NCBI RefSeq assembly: GCF_015477775.1
Contig: NZ_JADLQO010000002.1
Coordinates: 310,001-374,000 of the forward strand
Direction of reading: 5' to 3'
Length of the DNA: 64,000 bases
DNA from: Nocardia abscessus
GTDB lineage: Bacteria > Actinomycetota > Actinomycetes > Mycobacteriales > Mycobacteriaceae
The notes beneath the pieces were generated by a model, which made no database searches, was not told where the DNA came from, and saw only the letters and a list, made by a program, of their open reading frames with translations. Below are positions 44,088 to 52,408 of the stretch, piece after piece. The position numbers and the translations under genes were made by a program. Within the stretch, counting starts at the first letter, position 1. Every line of letters starts with the position of its first letter.

Positions 44088-44609
44088 CTACGCTCCGGCC
44101 TGCCGGACGAACGCGGCATGAGCGTGCTCGTCGAAGAGCACGAACCGGACTTGCGCGACCGCCGTCTCGGTCGTCCGGACCGTGTCGACGGCGACGCGAG
44201 CGCCCTCGTCCATCGGCCAGCCGAAGATGCCGGTGGAGATCGCCGGGAACGCGACCGTCCGCGCTCCCAATTCGTCCGCCACGCGCAAGGATTCCCGATA
44301 GCACGAGGCCAGCAGGGCGGAGCGGTCCTCGGTGGCCGACCACACGGGCCCGACGGTGTGGATGACCCACCGCGCGGGCAGGCGACCCGCCGTGGTGGCA
44401 ACAGCCGCACCGGTCGGCAGGCCCGCGCCGTATCGGGACGCGCGCAACCGGCGGCACTCCGCCAGGATCTCCGGCCCACCGCGCCGGTGGATCGCGCCGT
44501 CGACTCCCCCGCCACCGAGCAGCGACGAGTTCGCCGCGTTCACCACGGCGTCGACTTCCTGTTCGGTGATGTCACCGCGCACCAGGACCAGTTCGACCAT
44601 GCTTCGCAT
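44088..44609 (-). CDS. Macro-domain (ADP-ribose-binding) protein
   Basis: A 173-residue single macro domain that would bind or remove ADP-ribose: VRGDITEQEVDAVVNAANSS with the loop LLGGGGVDGAIHRRGGPE, then ARWVIHTVGP and VAFPAISTGIFGWP. All hydrolase-associated motifs of the MacroD type are present. ATG 44609 has GAGGG just upstream; ATG 44600 (MVELVLV) is an equal alternative. It sits beside an AraC-type regulator transcribed in the same direction. Confidence 0.92.
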   Translation of the reverse strand: MRSMVELVLVRGDITEQEVDAVVNAANSSLLGGGGVDGAIHRRGGPEILAECRRLRASRYGAGLPTGAAVATTAGRLPARWVIHTVGPVWSATEDRSALLASCYRESLRVADELGARTVAFPAISTGIFGWPMDEGARVAVDTVRTTETAVAQVRFVLFDEHAHAAFVRQAGA

Positions 44610-44695
44610 TCTGCCCTCGCCACGGGCAGGCGACACACCACCGCGGGTGGCACGCTCATCCAGGCGGATGCCGACCGTGCCCGCAGGCGCGCGGA

Positions 44696-45685
44696 TCACG
44701 CCACGATCGTCTCGCTCCCCGGCGCCGCGGCACGCGCGCGAAACGTTCGCCGGTAGGCCTGTGGCGACACGCCGATCGCCTCGGTCAGGTGCTGGCGCAG
44801 CGAGGTCCCGGTGGCGAAGCCGACCTCGCCCGCGATGCGATCGACGGTCAGATCGGTGGTCTCCAGCAGATGCCTGGCACGGAAGACGCGCTGCTGGATC
44901 AGCCAGCGCCCCGGGCTCATACCGACCTCGTCGCGGAAGCGCCGGGCGAAGGTTCGCTTGCTCATCCGTGCCCGGATCGCCAATTCGTCGACCGTCAGCG
45001 GACAGCGCAGGTTCTCCAGCGCCCATTGCCGGGCCGCGGCGGTCCCGGCCGACGTCGCGGGCGGCACCGGCTGCTCGATGTACTGCGCTTGGCCGCCGTC
45101 GCGCCAGGGCGGTACGACACAGCGCCTGGCCACCGCGTTCGCGACGGCACTGCCGTGATCGCGCCGGACCAGGTGCAGGCACACGTCCAGCCCCGCAGCC
45201 GCACCCGCCGAGGTGAGGACGTCCCCGTCGTCCACGTAGAGCACGTCGGGATCGAGGCGCACGCGGGGGAAGGTGCGCCGGAACAGGTCCGCTCGATGCC
45301 AGTGCGTGGTGGCCGGGCGCCCGTCGAGCAGTCCCGCGGCCGCGGCGACGAAAGCGCCGGTGCAGATCGCGACGATTCTGGCCCCGGGCCGGATCTGCGC
45401 CAACGCGTCGAGCACCGGCTGCGGCAACGTGCCTGTGAGTGACGTCGCGATATCGCAGGCGGGCAGCACGACGGTGTCGGCATTGCGCAGCGCCCGGCTG
45501 TCGTGCGCGACCGTGATGGCGAAATCGGCGGCGCTGCGCACCGGACGCCCGTCCACCGAGCAGGTGCGCACCTCGTATCTGCCTGCGGCGCTACCGAACA
45601 CCCGCGTGGGGATGCCCAGCTCGAACGGATACACCCCGTCCAACGCCAGCACGACCACCCGATGGGGTGCGGCCACCTCAGTCAT
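44696..45685 (-). CDS. GlxA-type AraC transcriptional regulator
   Basis: A 329-residue regulator with a DJ-1/PfpI-like N-terminal domain (ALDGVYPFELGIPTRVF; IVAICTGAFVAAAAGLLDGR, with Cys in the nucleophile-elbow place) and a C-terminal AraC double HTH (LAIRARMSKRTFARRF; VDRIAGEVGFATGTSLRQHL). The substrate of the DJ-1-like domain is unknown. Start ATG 45685. Divergent from a quinone oxidoreductase with repeated ATGGCA sites between them. Confidence 0.92.
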   Translation of the reverse strand: MTEVAAPHRVVVLALDGVYPFELGIPTRVFGSAAGRYEVRTCSVDGRPVRSAADFAITVAHDSRALRNADTVVLPACDIATSLTGTLPQPVLDALAQIRPGARIVAICTGAFVAAAAGLLDGRPATTHWHRADLFRRTFPRVRLDPDVLYVDDGDVLTSAGAAAGLDVCLHLVRRDHGSAVANAVARRCVVPPWRDGGQAQYIEQPVPPATSAGTAAARQWALENLRCPLTVDELAIRARMSKRTFARRFRDEVGMSPGRWLIQQRVFRARHLLETTDLTVDRIAGEVGFATGTSLRQHLTEAIGVSPQAYRRTFRARAAAPGSETIVA

Positions 45686-45720
45686 GGCACGATCATATCG
45701 AAGAATGGCAATCGTGCCAT
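45684..45720. promoter_or_regulatory. Repeated ATGGCA/TGCCAT sites in the araC-type/oxidoreductase divergent region
   Basis: ATGGCACGAT (45684-45693) and its exact reverse complement ATCGTGCCAT (45711-45720) flank a further ATGGCA at 45705. The two direct ATGGCA copies are 21 bases apart, two helical turns, as preferred by AraC-family dimers. The left copy overlaps the regulator start codon, suggesting autoregulation. Confidence 0.6.
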
Positions 45721-45755
45721 TTCGTGCACCGTCCGCCCCCGGCAGGCTGACAGTC

Positions 45756-46718
45756 GTGACCGATATCGACAGCACCGCGACAATGCGCGCGATCAGCCAG
45801 CACACCATCGGCGGGCCCGAGGTGCTCACCGAAGCCCAACTCCCGCAACCGGTTCCGGGCCCCGGCCAGATCCTGGTCCGCGTACGCGCGGCCGGACTGA
45901 ACCCGACCGATTGGCGCCATCGCGCCACCGCGGGACTGTTCCTGCCCGCGCCACCGTTCGTCCTGGGCTGGGACGTCTCGGGTGAGGTCGCGGCCACCGG
46001 CATCGGCGTCACCTTGTTCCACCCCGGCGACGAGGTCTTCGGCATGCTCCCCTATCCGCACGGCCACGGCTCCTGCGCCGAATACGTGGTCGGTCCCGCC
46101 CGCGCGTTCGCGCGCAAACCGGCCGCCCTCGACCACACACAGGCGGCGGCGATCCCGCTCGCCGCGCTCACCGCCTGGCAGGCGCTGGTCGAGACGGCGG
46201 GCCTGACAGCCGGGCAACGCGTGCTGATCCACGCGGCCGCGGGTGGCGTCGGCCATTTCGCGGTGCAGATCGCGAAGGCGCACGGGGCCTTCGTCATCGG
46301 CACGGCAAGCGCGCCCAACCACGCGTTCCTGCGCGGAATCGGCGCCGACGAGGTGATCGACTATCGCGACACCGATGTCGCCGAGGTGGTCCGCGACGTC
46401 GACGTGGTCCTGGACTCGATCGACGACGACAACAGCATTCGCGCACTGCGCACCCTGCGCCCCGGCGGCCTGCTGGTGTCGCTGCGAGCCTTCGGCACGG
46501 TCGACCTCGCGGCCGAGGCGCAGGCGCGCGGCGTCCGCGCGGTCCGGATGCTGGTGGAACACGATCACGCCGGCATGCACGCCTTGGCCGCGCTCGCCGA
46601 ATCAGGCGCCCTGCGCCCGACACTGGCGGGAACGTTCCCGCTGTCGGAGGCGGCGAAGGCGCATGCTTTGGGCGACACCGGGCGAACCGTCGGCAAATTA
46701 GTCCTCACCGTGCCTTGA
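45756..46718 (+). CDS. NADP-dependent quinone oxidoreductase-like (zinc-free MDR) protein
   Basis: A 320-residue medium-chain reductase: GPEVLTEAQLPQPVPGPGQILVRVRAAGLNPTDW (opening GPEVLTEAQLPQPVPGPGQI), LGWDVSGEVAATG and the Rossmann motif VLIHAAAGGVGHFAVQIAK. The zinc ligands of alcohol dehydrogenases are absent, so it likely reduces quinones or enones. The start is GTG 45756; ATG 45783 is possible. Probably controlled by the divergent AraC-type protein. Confidence 0.9.
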   Translation: MTDIDSTATMRAISQHTIGGPEVLTEAQLPQPVPGPGQILVRVRAAGLNPTDWRHRATAGLFLPAPPFVLGWDVSGEVAATGIGVTLFHPGDEVFGMLPYPHGHGSCAEYVVGPARAFARKPAALDHTQAAAIPLAALTAWQALVETAGLTAGQRVLIHAAAGGVGHFAVQIAKAHGAFVIGTASAPNHAFLRGIGADEVIDYRDTDVAEVVRDVDVVLDSIDDDNSIRALRTLRPGGLLVSLRAFGTVDLAAEAQARGVRAVRMLVEHDHAGMHALAALAESGALRPTLAGTFPLSEAAKAHALGDTGRTVGKLVLTVP

Positions 46719-46760
46719 AATCTCCCACGATCAGGGCATCGGCGCTTCTACCATCCGAGG

Positions 46761-46967
46761 ATGAGTATTGGTGCGAAAGCTGTCCTCGAAGGCGGGCCGC
46801 AAGACTTGCCCACGCGTATCGTCCCGATCACCCCGCCAGGGGTGGAGTTGAAGGTGCCGTTCCGCGGCGGATACGAGCATTTCAAGGTCACCCAGCGCGA
46901 ACAGGACACCTCCGAAGGACGACTGCGCGTGTACGAGTGGTGCGATCGCACGAAGATCGCGGAATAA
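46761..46967 (+). CDS. DUF5988-type small protein
   Basis: A 68-residue protein with the features I associate with DUF5988, often beside natural-product genes: AVLEGGPQDLPTRIV, FRGGYEHFKVT and RLRVYEWCDRTKIAE. Function unknown. ATG at 46761; no strong ribosome-binding site. It stands alone 42 bases after the oxidoreductase. Confidence 0.8.
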   Translation: MSIGAKAVLEGGPQDLPTRIVPITPPGVELKVPFRGGYEHFKVTQREQDTSEGRLRVYEWCDRTKIAE

Positions 46968-47046
46968 GCCCGACCGACCTTCCCCGGCGGCGGTGACGAG
47001 CCGACCGGCCGCGAAGTTCCGACCCAATTCGGCGCGGGATGCCATG

Positions 47047-47080
47047 GACAAAAGCGTAACCAATTGGTTACGCTTTTGTC
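47047..47080. promoter_or_regulatory. Perfect 34-bp palindrome touching the arsR-type start codon
   Basis: GACAAAAGCGTAACCAA (47047-47063) is followed without spacer by its exact reverse complement (47064-47080); the GTG start codon begins at 47081. The repeated GTAACCAATTGGTTAC core resembles ArsR-family operators. Binding here would block both transcription and initiation, so it is most likely autoregulatory. Confidence 0.9.
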
Positions 47081-47440
47081 GTGGATGAGGTAGCAGGCGC
47101 GATCGCCGATCCGGTGCGCCGGGAGATCATGGAACTGCTCGTCGGCGCGCGGCGCACCGCCGGGGAGATCGCCGGGCATTTCGCGATCAGCCGCCCCGCC
47201 GTCAGCAGACATCTGCGTGTGCTGCGCGAAAGCGGCCTGGTACACGATGAACTCGTCGGCAGAGAACGCTTCTACGTACTCGACACCGGCCCGCTGTCGG
47301 CGCTCACCGAGTGGCTCGCGCGGTTCCAGCAGCCGGCCGCATGGGCGCACCACCTCGACGCACTCGAGACCGAGGTCTACCGGACCAGACGCGAGCGTCG
47401 TTCCGACGGCCAGGAAACGCCACGGGAGGACACGGCATGA
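47081..47440 (+). CDS. ArsR-family transcriptional regulator
   Basis: A 119-residue winged-helix regulator: IADPVRREIMELLVGARRTA, recognition helix region EIAGHFAISRPAVSRHLRVL and wing GLVHDELVGRERFYVL. No metal-binding Cys cluster is present, as in the SRPBCC-associated subgroup. GTG 47081 abuts the 34-bp palindrome, leaving no room for a ribosome-binding site, so the message may be leaderless. The SRPBCC gene downstream is its probable partner. Confidence 0.92.
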   Translation: MDEVAGAIADPVRREIMELLVGARRTAGEIAGHFAISRPAVSRHLRVLRESGLVHDELVGRERFYVLDTGPLSALTEWLARFQQPAAWAHHLDALETEVYRTRRERRSDGQETPREDTA

Positions 47441-47656
47441 GCGGTCAGGCCCGGAGGCGGGAGCGCAGCGTCACCACGCAGGGCCCCGCACATGCCAAAA
47501 GGAAACCGCATGAGCGGTCAGGCCCGGAGGCGGGAGCGCAGCATCACCACGCAGGGCCCCGCACATGCCAAAAGGAAACCGCATGAGCGGTCAGGCCCGG
47601 AGGCGGCAGCGCAGCATCACCACGCAGGGCCCCGCACACGCCAGAAAGGAAGTCGC
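47437..47656. repeat. Three tandem 73-bp repeats, each with a ribosome-binding site and ATG
   Basis: Copies start at 47437, 47510 and 47583 (periods 73, 73 and 74). Each begins ATGAGCGGTCAGGCCCGGAG and ends with AAAAGGAAACCGC or a variant, followed by an ATG; the last copy ends at the ATG of the SRPBCC gene (47657). Copies 1 and 2 are nearly identical, copy 3 differs at a few bases. As 73 is not divisible by three, the ATGs lie in rotating frames; a 49-residue frame can be read from 47437 to 47586, but its coding value is doubtful. Confidence 0.95.
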
Positions 47657-48160
47657 ATGACCAAGCCACCCACGGGACGACTGTTTCCCGCCGACGTGGG
47701 CAAGGATCTGGTGCTGACCCGCACCTACCGCGCCCCCATCGAGGACGTCTGGGCGAGCGTCACCGAACCCGACCGCACCGCCCGCTGGTTCGGACCGTGG
47801 GAGGGCGAAGCGGGACCGGGACGAACGATCAAGGTGCGAATGGTCTTCGAGGACGAGCAGCCGTGGATGCAGATGCGCATCGACGCCTGCGAGCCGCCGC
47901 GCCGTCTCGCCGTCTCGGCTGTCGACGACCACGGTTCCTGGCAGCTGGACCTGGCGCTGCGCGAGACGGCGGGGGCCACCGAGCTGCGCTTCACCCACCA
48001 CCTGCGCACCGACACCGAGATCGCCCAGCTGCCCCACGTCGGACCCGGCTGGGAGTACTACCTGGACATGCTCGGGGCGGCCCGTGCGCAGACCGGCCGC
48101 CCCGATTTCGCGCACTACTATCCCGCCATGCAGGACTACTACGCGCGGTTGATCGACTAG
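47657..48160 (+). CDS. SRPBCC/AHSA1-type protein
   Basis: A 167-residue START-like ligand-binding protein: [29 protein letters not shown], here marked by [19 protein letters not shown], then [10 protein letters not shown] and [25 protein letters not shown]. Typical partner of ArsR-type regulators (SRPBCC/ArsR pairs). ATG 47657 is preceded by AGAAAGGAAGTCGC at the end of the 73-bp repeats. Its stop overlaps the convergent yebC stop. Confidence 0.9.
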   Translation: MTKPPTGRLFPADVGKDLVLTRTYRAPIEDVWASVTEPDRTARWFGPWEGEAGPGRTIKVRMVFEDEQPWMQMRIDACEPPRRLAVSAVDDHGSWQLDLALRETAGATELRFTHHLRTDTEIAQLPHVGPGWEYYLDMLGAARAQTGRPDFAHYYPAMQDYYARLID

Positions 48161-48909
48161 TCGTCGAGCTCAGCGAGCACCTCGTCCGAGATATCGACAT
48201 TGGTGTAGACGTTCTGCACGTCGTCGCTGTCCTCGAGCGCGTCGACGAGTTTGATCACCTTGCGGGCGCCGTCGGCGTCCACCGCGACCGACACCGAGGG
48301 CTGGAAGCCGGACTCGGCGGAGTCGTAGTCGATACCGGCGGTCTGCAGCGCGGTACGCACCGCGATCAGATCGCTGGGCTCGCTGATGATCTCGAACGAC
48401 TCACCGAGGTCGTTGACCTCCTCGGCGCCGGCGTCGAGGACCGCGAGCAGCACGTCGTCCTCGGACAGGCCGTTCTTCTCCAGGGTGACGACACCCTTGC
48501 GATGGAACAGGTAGGCCACCGAGCCCGGGTCGGCCATATTGCCGCCGTTGCGCGTCATCGCGACCCGGACCTCACCCGCGGCCCGGTTGCGGTTGTCGGT
48601 GAGGCACTCGATCAGCACGGCCACGCCGTTGGGCCCGTAGCCCTCGTACATGATCGTCTGCCAGTCGGCGCCGCCCGCCTCTTCACCGCCGCCGCGCTTG
48701 CGCGCGCGTTCGATGTTGTCGTTGGGGACCGACGACTTCTTCGCCTTCTGGATGGCGTCGTACAACGTCGGGTTGCCATCCGGGTCACCGCCACCGGTCC
48801 GGGCCGCCACCTCGATGTTCTTGATCAACTTCGCGAACAGCTTGCCGCGCTTCGCGTCGATCGCAGCCTTCTTGTGCTTGGTGGTGGCCCATTTGGAGTG
48901 GCCGCTCAT
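48157..48909 (-). CDS. yebC: YebC/PmpR-family protein (probable transcriptional or translational regulator)
   Basis: A 250-residue member of the YebC family: [40 protein letters not shown] and [21 protein letters not shown]. Family members act as DNA-binding regulators or help ribosomes through proline-rich stretches. Length and all three domains match. The TAG stop shares the palindrome CTAG (48157-48160) with the convergent SRPBCC stop. Corresponds to Rv2603c. Confidence 0.96.
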   Translation of the reverse strand: MSGHSKWATTKHKKAAIDAKRGKLFAKLIKNIEVAARTGGGDPDGNPTLYDAIQKAKKSSVPNDNIERARKRGGGEEAGGADWQTIMYEGYGPNGVAVLIECLTDNRNRAAGEVRVAMTRNGGNMADPGSVAYLFHRKGVVTLEKNGLSEDDVLLAVLDAGAEEVNDLGESFEIISEPSDLIAVRTALQTAGIDYDSAESGFQPSVSVAVDADGARKVIKLVDALEDSDDVQNVYTNVDISDEVLAELDD

Positions 48910-49092
48910 TCCCTACTTCCTTCAGGTCGATGGCACGTCTGGTCGTGTGTACGGTACCGGCACGGCCGGGCGGACAACTTCCCCAGCCTACTCGGGCGGC
49001 CACGACGTCCGCGCAAAGCGCCCCGGCTACGCGGTCGCCTCGTCTTCGAGCAGCGGGGAGCGCGAGCCGCGGAACGGCCTTCGCCGCACCTC

Positions 49093-49743
49093 TCAAGCCG
49101 CCCGGACCATCTCCACGAACATCCGGTGCACCCGCAGATCGCCGGTCACTTCGGGATGGAACGACGTGGCCAGGACATTGCCCTGCCGCACCGCGACGAT
49201 CCGGCCCGCGGCGGGACCGTGCGGCACGGTGGCCAGCACCTCGACGCCCTCGCCTGCCCGCTCGACCCACGGCGCCCGGATGAACACCGCGCGCACCGGT
49301 CCGTCGGTGAGCCCGGCGAACGGCAGATCGGTCTCGAACGAGTCGACCTGACGGCCGAACGCGTTGCGCCGCACCGTCATATCGATCCCGGACAGGTGCT
49401 CGGCGTCCGGGCGGGTGTCGAGCACCTCCGAGGCGAGCAGGATCATGCCCGCGCACGAGCCGAAGGCGGGCATGCCGTCGCGCAGCCGGGCACGCAGCGG
49501 CTCCAGCAGCTCGAACACCGTCAGCAGCTTGCTGATCGCGGTCGACTCGCCGCCGGGCAGCACCAGCGCGTCCACCGCGGCGAGCTCCGCCTCGCGCCGG
49601 ACCAGCACCGGTTCGGCGCCGCAGCGCGCGAGCGCGGCGACGTGCTCCCGGACGTCGCCCTGCAACGCGAGCACGCCGATGGTGGGACGGGACCGGTCCG
49701 GTCCTGCGTCGGCGGCGGGTGCGGCGACCGAGGTAGCGTTCAC
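49093..49743 (-). CDS. pdxT: Pyridoxal 5-phosphate synthase glutaminase subunit
   Basis: Provides ammonia from glutamine to PdxS for pyridoxal phosphate synthesis. The 216-residue class I amidotransferase has [30 protein letters not shown], the catalytic Cys in [11 protein letters not shown] (about 93-103) and His-Glu in [16 protein letters not shown] 49743 is the start, with a short non-conserved N-terminal extension. In M. tuberculosis pdxT, tesB and pdxS are adjacent; here four genes intervene before pdxS. Confidence 0.96.
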   Translation of the reverse strand: MNATSVAAPAADAGPDRSRPTIGVLALQGDVREHVAALARCGAEPVLVRREAELAAVDALVLPGGESTAISKLLTVFELLEPLRARLRDGMPAFGSCAGMILLASEVLDTRPDAEHLSGIDMTVRRNAFGRQVDSFETDLPFAGLTDGPVRAVFIRAPWVERAGEGVEVLATVPHGPAAGRIVAVRQGNVLATSFHPEVTGDLRVHRMFVEMVRAA

Positions 49744-49809
49744 GCCGGAAAGCTTACGAGCCGTACCGATGTGGGCCTGCTCACGGTCGCCCTCCGGCGC
49801 ACGTCGAGG

Positions 49810-50631
49810 TCAGTCCTCGCGCAGCGTGCGGATGAGGCCTTCCTGGACCACCGCCGCCACCAGCGTGCCCTCCCGGGTGAAGATCTTTCCGCCGGTCAGC
49901 CCGCGGCCGAAGCCGGCCGACGGCGACGACTGGTCGTAGAGCAGCCATTCGTCGGCGCGGAACGGGCGCAGGAACCACATCGCGTGATCGAGCGAGGCGT
50001 TCTGGGTCGGCTCGTCGGGATGGACGACCTTCGAGGAACCCAGCAGCGTCATATCGCTCATGTAGGCGAGGGTGCACACGTGCACCAGCGGGTCGTCGGG
50101 CAGCAGGTGCCGGTAGCGGAACCACACCTGCTGCTGGGAGACCACGCCGTCGCGGCGGGACACGTTCTCCAGCGGAACCATGCGGATGTCCCAGTGTTCC
50201 CATTCGCGCATCGCCCACAGTCGTTCAGGGCTCATCGAGGTGCTGGCGTCGGGCAGATCATCCGGCATCGGAACGTGCGGCATGACGTCCTGGTGCTCCG
50301 GCCCCTGGTCACCGACGTGGAACGAGGCCGACATGGTGAAGATCGCGGCGCCGTCCTGGATGCCGGTCACCCGCCGGGTGCAGAACGAGCGGCCGTCCCG
50401 GATGCGCTCGACCTGGTAGACCGTCGGTTCCTGCGGATTGCCCGGACGCAGGAAGTACCCGTGCAAGGAGTGCACCTGAAACCGCGGTTCCACCGTCCGC
50501 ACCGCGGACACGAGCGCCTGGCCGGCAACCTGGCCGCCGAACGTGCGCGGGAGCTGGGTCTTGGTGGACGCGCCACGAAAGATGTCCCGCTCGAGCCGCT
50601 CTATCTCCAGCGCCTCTTCGATTGTCGCCAT
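49810..50631 (-). CDS. tesB: Acyl-CoA thioesterase II
   Basis: Hydrolyses medium- and long-chain acyl-CoAs. The 273-residue double hot-dog protein shows FGGQVAGQALVSAVRTV, VHSLHGYFLRPGNPQEPTVY, ITGIQDGAAIFTMSASF-like strand VTGIQDGAAIFTMSASFHV, and the C-terminal LDHAMWFLRPFRADEWLLYD with its Asp. Matches Rv2605c in position. ATG 50631; likely cotranscribed with pdxT (66-base gap). Confidence 0.95.
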   Translation of the reverse strand: MATIEEALEIERLERDIFRGASTKTQLPRTFGGQVAGQALVSAVRTVEPRFQVHSLHGYFLRPGNPQEPTVYQVERIRDGRSFCTRRVTGIQDGAAIFTMSASFHVGDQGPEHQDVMPHVPMPDDLPDASTSMSPERLWAMREWEHWDIRMVPLENVSRRDGVVSQQQVWFRYRHLLPDDPLVHVCTLAYMSDMTLLGSSKVVHPDEPTQNASLDHAMWFLRPFRADEWLLYDQSSPSAGFGRGLTGGKIFTREGTLVAAVVQEGLIRTLRED

Positions 50632-50745
50632 GCGCTGAGATTATCCCGGACCCTCCCTGGGGCGCCGCTCGGCTGCCGGTGAACCCTGGGCAACACCTGC
50701 CGCTCCCCCGGCCGACCCGCGAGCGTGATTTGCTGAGATGGACGG

Positions 50746-51372
50746 GTGCCACGCTTTTCGCCGATCACCCCCGACGGCCTCGTCGAGCTGGTGATCCGCC
50801 CCGTCCTGACCGCGGGCTCGCACACGGTGATCGCCGTCGACGGCGCGGACGCCGCCCGACCCGTGGCGCTCGCCGACCGGATCGCCGAGGCGCTGCGCGC
50901 GGCGGGGCGGTCCGCCGAGGTGGTCTCCCTGCACGACTACGTGCGCCCCGCCTCGCTGCGCATGGAGTTCGGCCGCACCGACGAGATGTCCTATCGCACA
51001 GCGTGGTTCGACTACGCCGCGCTGCGCCGCGAAGTGGTGGACGCGCTGCGGCGGCACGGCCGGTGGCTACCCGCGCTGTGGGACGAAGCCGCCGACCGCT
51101 CCGCGCGCGCCGCGATCCGCACGGCGCCGCCCGCGACAACGATCGTTCTCGCGGGCCCGATGCTCGCCGGGCGCGGGCTCGACGCCGATCTGAGCGTCCG
51201 CCTGGACCTGTCCGAAGCCGCGCTGCGCCGCAACACCCCACCCGACGCGCACTGGACCATCCCCGCTCTGCTGCGGCACGACGCCGAGAATCCCTGCACC
51301 CCAGCCTTCTTCGTGCGTTGGGACCATCCCGATCGCCCGGCACTCAGAGTCGATGAGGTTCGAGAGATTTAA
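50746..51372 (+). CDS. Uridine kinase-like protein with degenerate P-loop
   Basis: A 208-residue protein that aligns over its length with P-loop nucleoside kinases (HDYVRPASLRMEFGRTD; SYRTAWFDYAALRREVVDAL; TIVLAGPMLAGRGLDADLSVRLDLSE). The Walker A site reads IAVDGADAARPVALADRI (residues 28-45) instead of DG-DGAGKT-LA, lacking Gly-Lys-Thr, so phosphate transfer is doubtful. GTG 50746. Single gene on the plus strand among minus-strand genes. Confidence 0.8.
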   Translation: MPRFSPITPDGLVELVIRPVLTAGSHTVIAVDGADAARPVALADRIAEALRAAGRSAEVVSLHDYVRPASLRMEFGRTDEMSYRTAWFDYAALRREVVDALRRHGRWLPALWDEAADRSARAAIRTAPPATTIVLAGPMLAGRGLDADLSVRLDLSEAALRRNTPPDAHWTIPALLRHDAENPCTPAFFVRWDHPDRPALRVDEVREI

Positions 51373-51504
51373 GCTCCCTGTCCTTGCCGGGTCATAGTTG
51401 ACGTGCCCTGACGGTTCATCACTATTTTTATAGTTAGATGCGCATAGGTATGTATCCATATGTGAATGGGACCGGTCCGCCTCTCCCCCAGGGTTGCCCG
51501 GCAG
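51373..51504. other. AT-rich intergenic patch
   Basis: In a high-GC region, bases 51400-51465 are strikingly AT-rich, with ACTAT-TTTT-ATAGT (51421-51434) and TATG repeats. No gene or recognisable element; it could mark a recombination boundary or hold convergent terminators for the genes at 50746 and 51505. Confidence 0.4.
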
Positions 51505-52239
51505 TCAGACCAGCCGATGCCCGCCGTCCACGTGCAGGACGGTTCCGGTGATGAAGGGATTGCGCATCACGCCGAGCATCGCGTGCGCGATATCGGAGGG
51601 TTGTCCGATGCGGCCGACGGGCAGGCGTGCGGCCAGCTGCTGGTGACGTTCGGTCTTCGCGGCGCCCGCGATGGTGTCCCAGATCGGGGTGTCCACCCAT
51701 CCCGGTGAGACCACGTTGACGCGAACCGGACCGAGTTCCAGCGCCAACGCGTAGGCCAGCGAGGCCAGGGCGCCGTTGACGGCCGCCACCACGGCGCCAC
51801 CCGGCGCGGGCCGGTAAGCCGCGACGCCGGAGGTGAAGGTGAGCGAACCACCGGGCACGATCCGGGCGTGCTTGGCGAGCAGAGTTGGGCCGATCAGCTT
51901 GGCGGAGATCAGGTTTCGGGCCGCGTCGGCGTCGAACTCGGCCACCGGCCGATAGGCGCCGGTGACGTCGGCCGCGGTGGTGACGACATGGCCGACCGGC
52001 TCGAGGGCCGCGAACAAGCGTTCGAGGTCGGCTTCGCGGGTGATGTCCGCGACCACCGAACGCACCGCCCCCGGCTGCGCGGACAGGGTGCGCTCGGCCG
52101 CGGCGAGCCGGTCGGCGGACCGGCCCGCGATCGTGACCTCGGCGCCGTCGGCGATCAGCGCGGCCGCCAGGGCCAGTCCCATGCCGGAGCTGCCGCCCAC
52201 GATGACGACGCGTTCCGGTGCCGTGCTGTTTGCTGTCAT
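51505..52239 (-). CDS. Short-chain dehydrogenase-fold protein without the YxxxK pair
   Basis: A 244-residue SDR: cofactor motif VVIVGGSSGMGLALAAAL (about 12-29), VADITREADLERLF, NVVSPGWVDTPIWD and a final FITGTVLHVDGGHRLV. At the active-site helix the usual Tyr-x-x-x-Lys reads GAVVAAVNGALASLA, so both residues are missing; Ser of TFTSG is present. It may bind NAD(P) without classic reductase activity. ATG 52239 has TGGAG three bases upstream. Confidence 0.88.
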   Translation of the reverse strand: MTANSTAPERVVIVGGSSGMGLALAAALIADGAEVTIAGRSADRLAAAERTLSAQPGAVRSVVADITREADLERLFAALEPVGHVVTTAADVTGAYRPVAEFDADAARNLISAKLIGPTLLAKHARIVPGGSLTFTSGVAAYRPAPGGAVVAAVNGALASLAYALALELGPVRVNVVSPGWVDTPIWDTIAGAAKTERHQQLAARLPVGRIGQPSDIAHAMLGVMRNPFITGTVLHVDGGHRLV

Positions 52240-52343
52240 GACTCCAGCCGACCATCGCGGTGGTCGAGTGTCCATGTCGCGCTGCCGAACACGCGTTAGC
52301 CGGGAACTGACGCCGCAGGCAGCGGACCGATCCGGCCCGGCGA

Positions 52344-52396
52344 CCGGGCGATGGCGGGCTCGGCGCAGCCACGCCTCATCGCCCGGCGCGCCGGGC
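52344..52396. terminator. Complex hairpin between lipoprotein and SDR genes
   Basis: CCGGGCGATG (52344-52353) pairs perfectly with CATCGCCCGG (52377-52386), and GCCCGGCGCGCCGGGC (52381-52396) is a perfect palindrome sharing the right arm. The alternatives are mutually exclusive. It lies just after the lipoprotein stop at 52409 (minus strand), so a terminator is likely. Confidence 0.5.
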
Positions 52397-52408
52397 AGGC
52401 TCCGGCAC

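Noticed and set aside
47437..47586. 49-residue protein encoded by the repeats
   Set aside because: It begins at a plausible ATG but follows the repeat in a shifting frame and is Arg/His-rich; kept as part of the repeat description rather than a gene.
47437..47656. Possible CRISPR array
   Set aside because: The 73-bp copies are contiguous with no variable spacers, and no cas genes are nearby; it is a plain tandem duplication.
47797..50682. 961-codon plus-strand open frame
   Set aside because: It is the antisense of yebC, pdxT and tesB, lacks a ribosome-binding site and has an Arg/His/Gly-rich composition typical of shadows in high-GC DNA.
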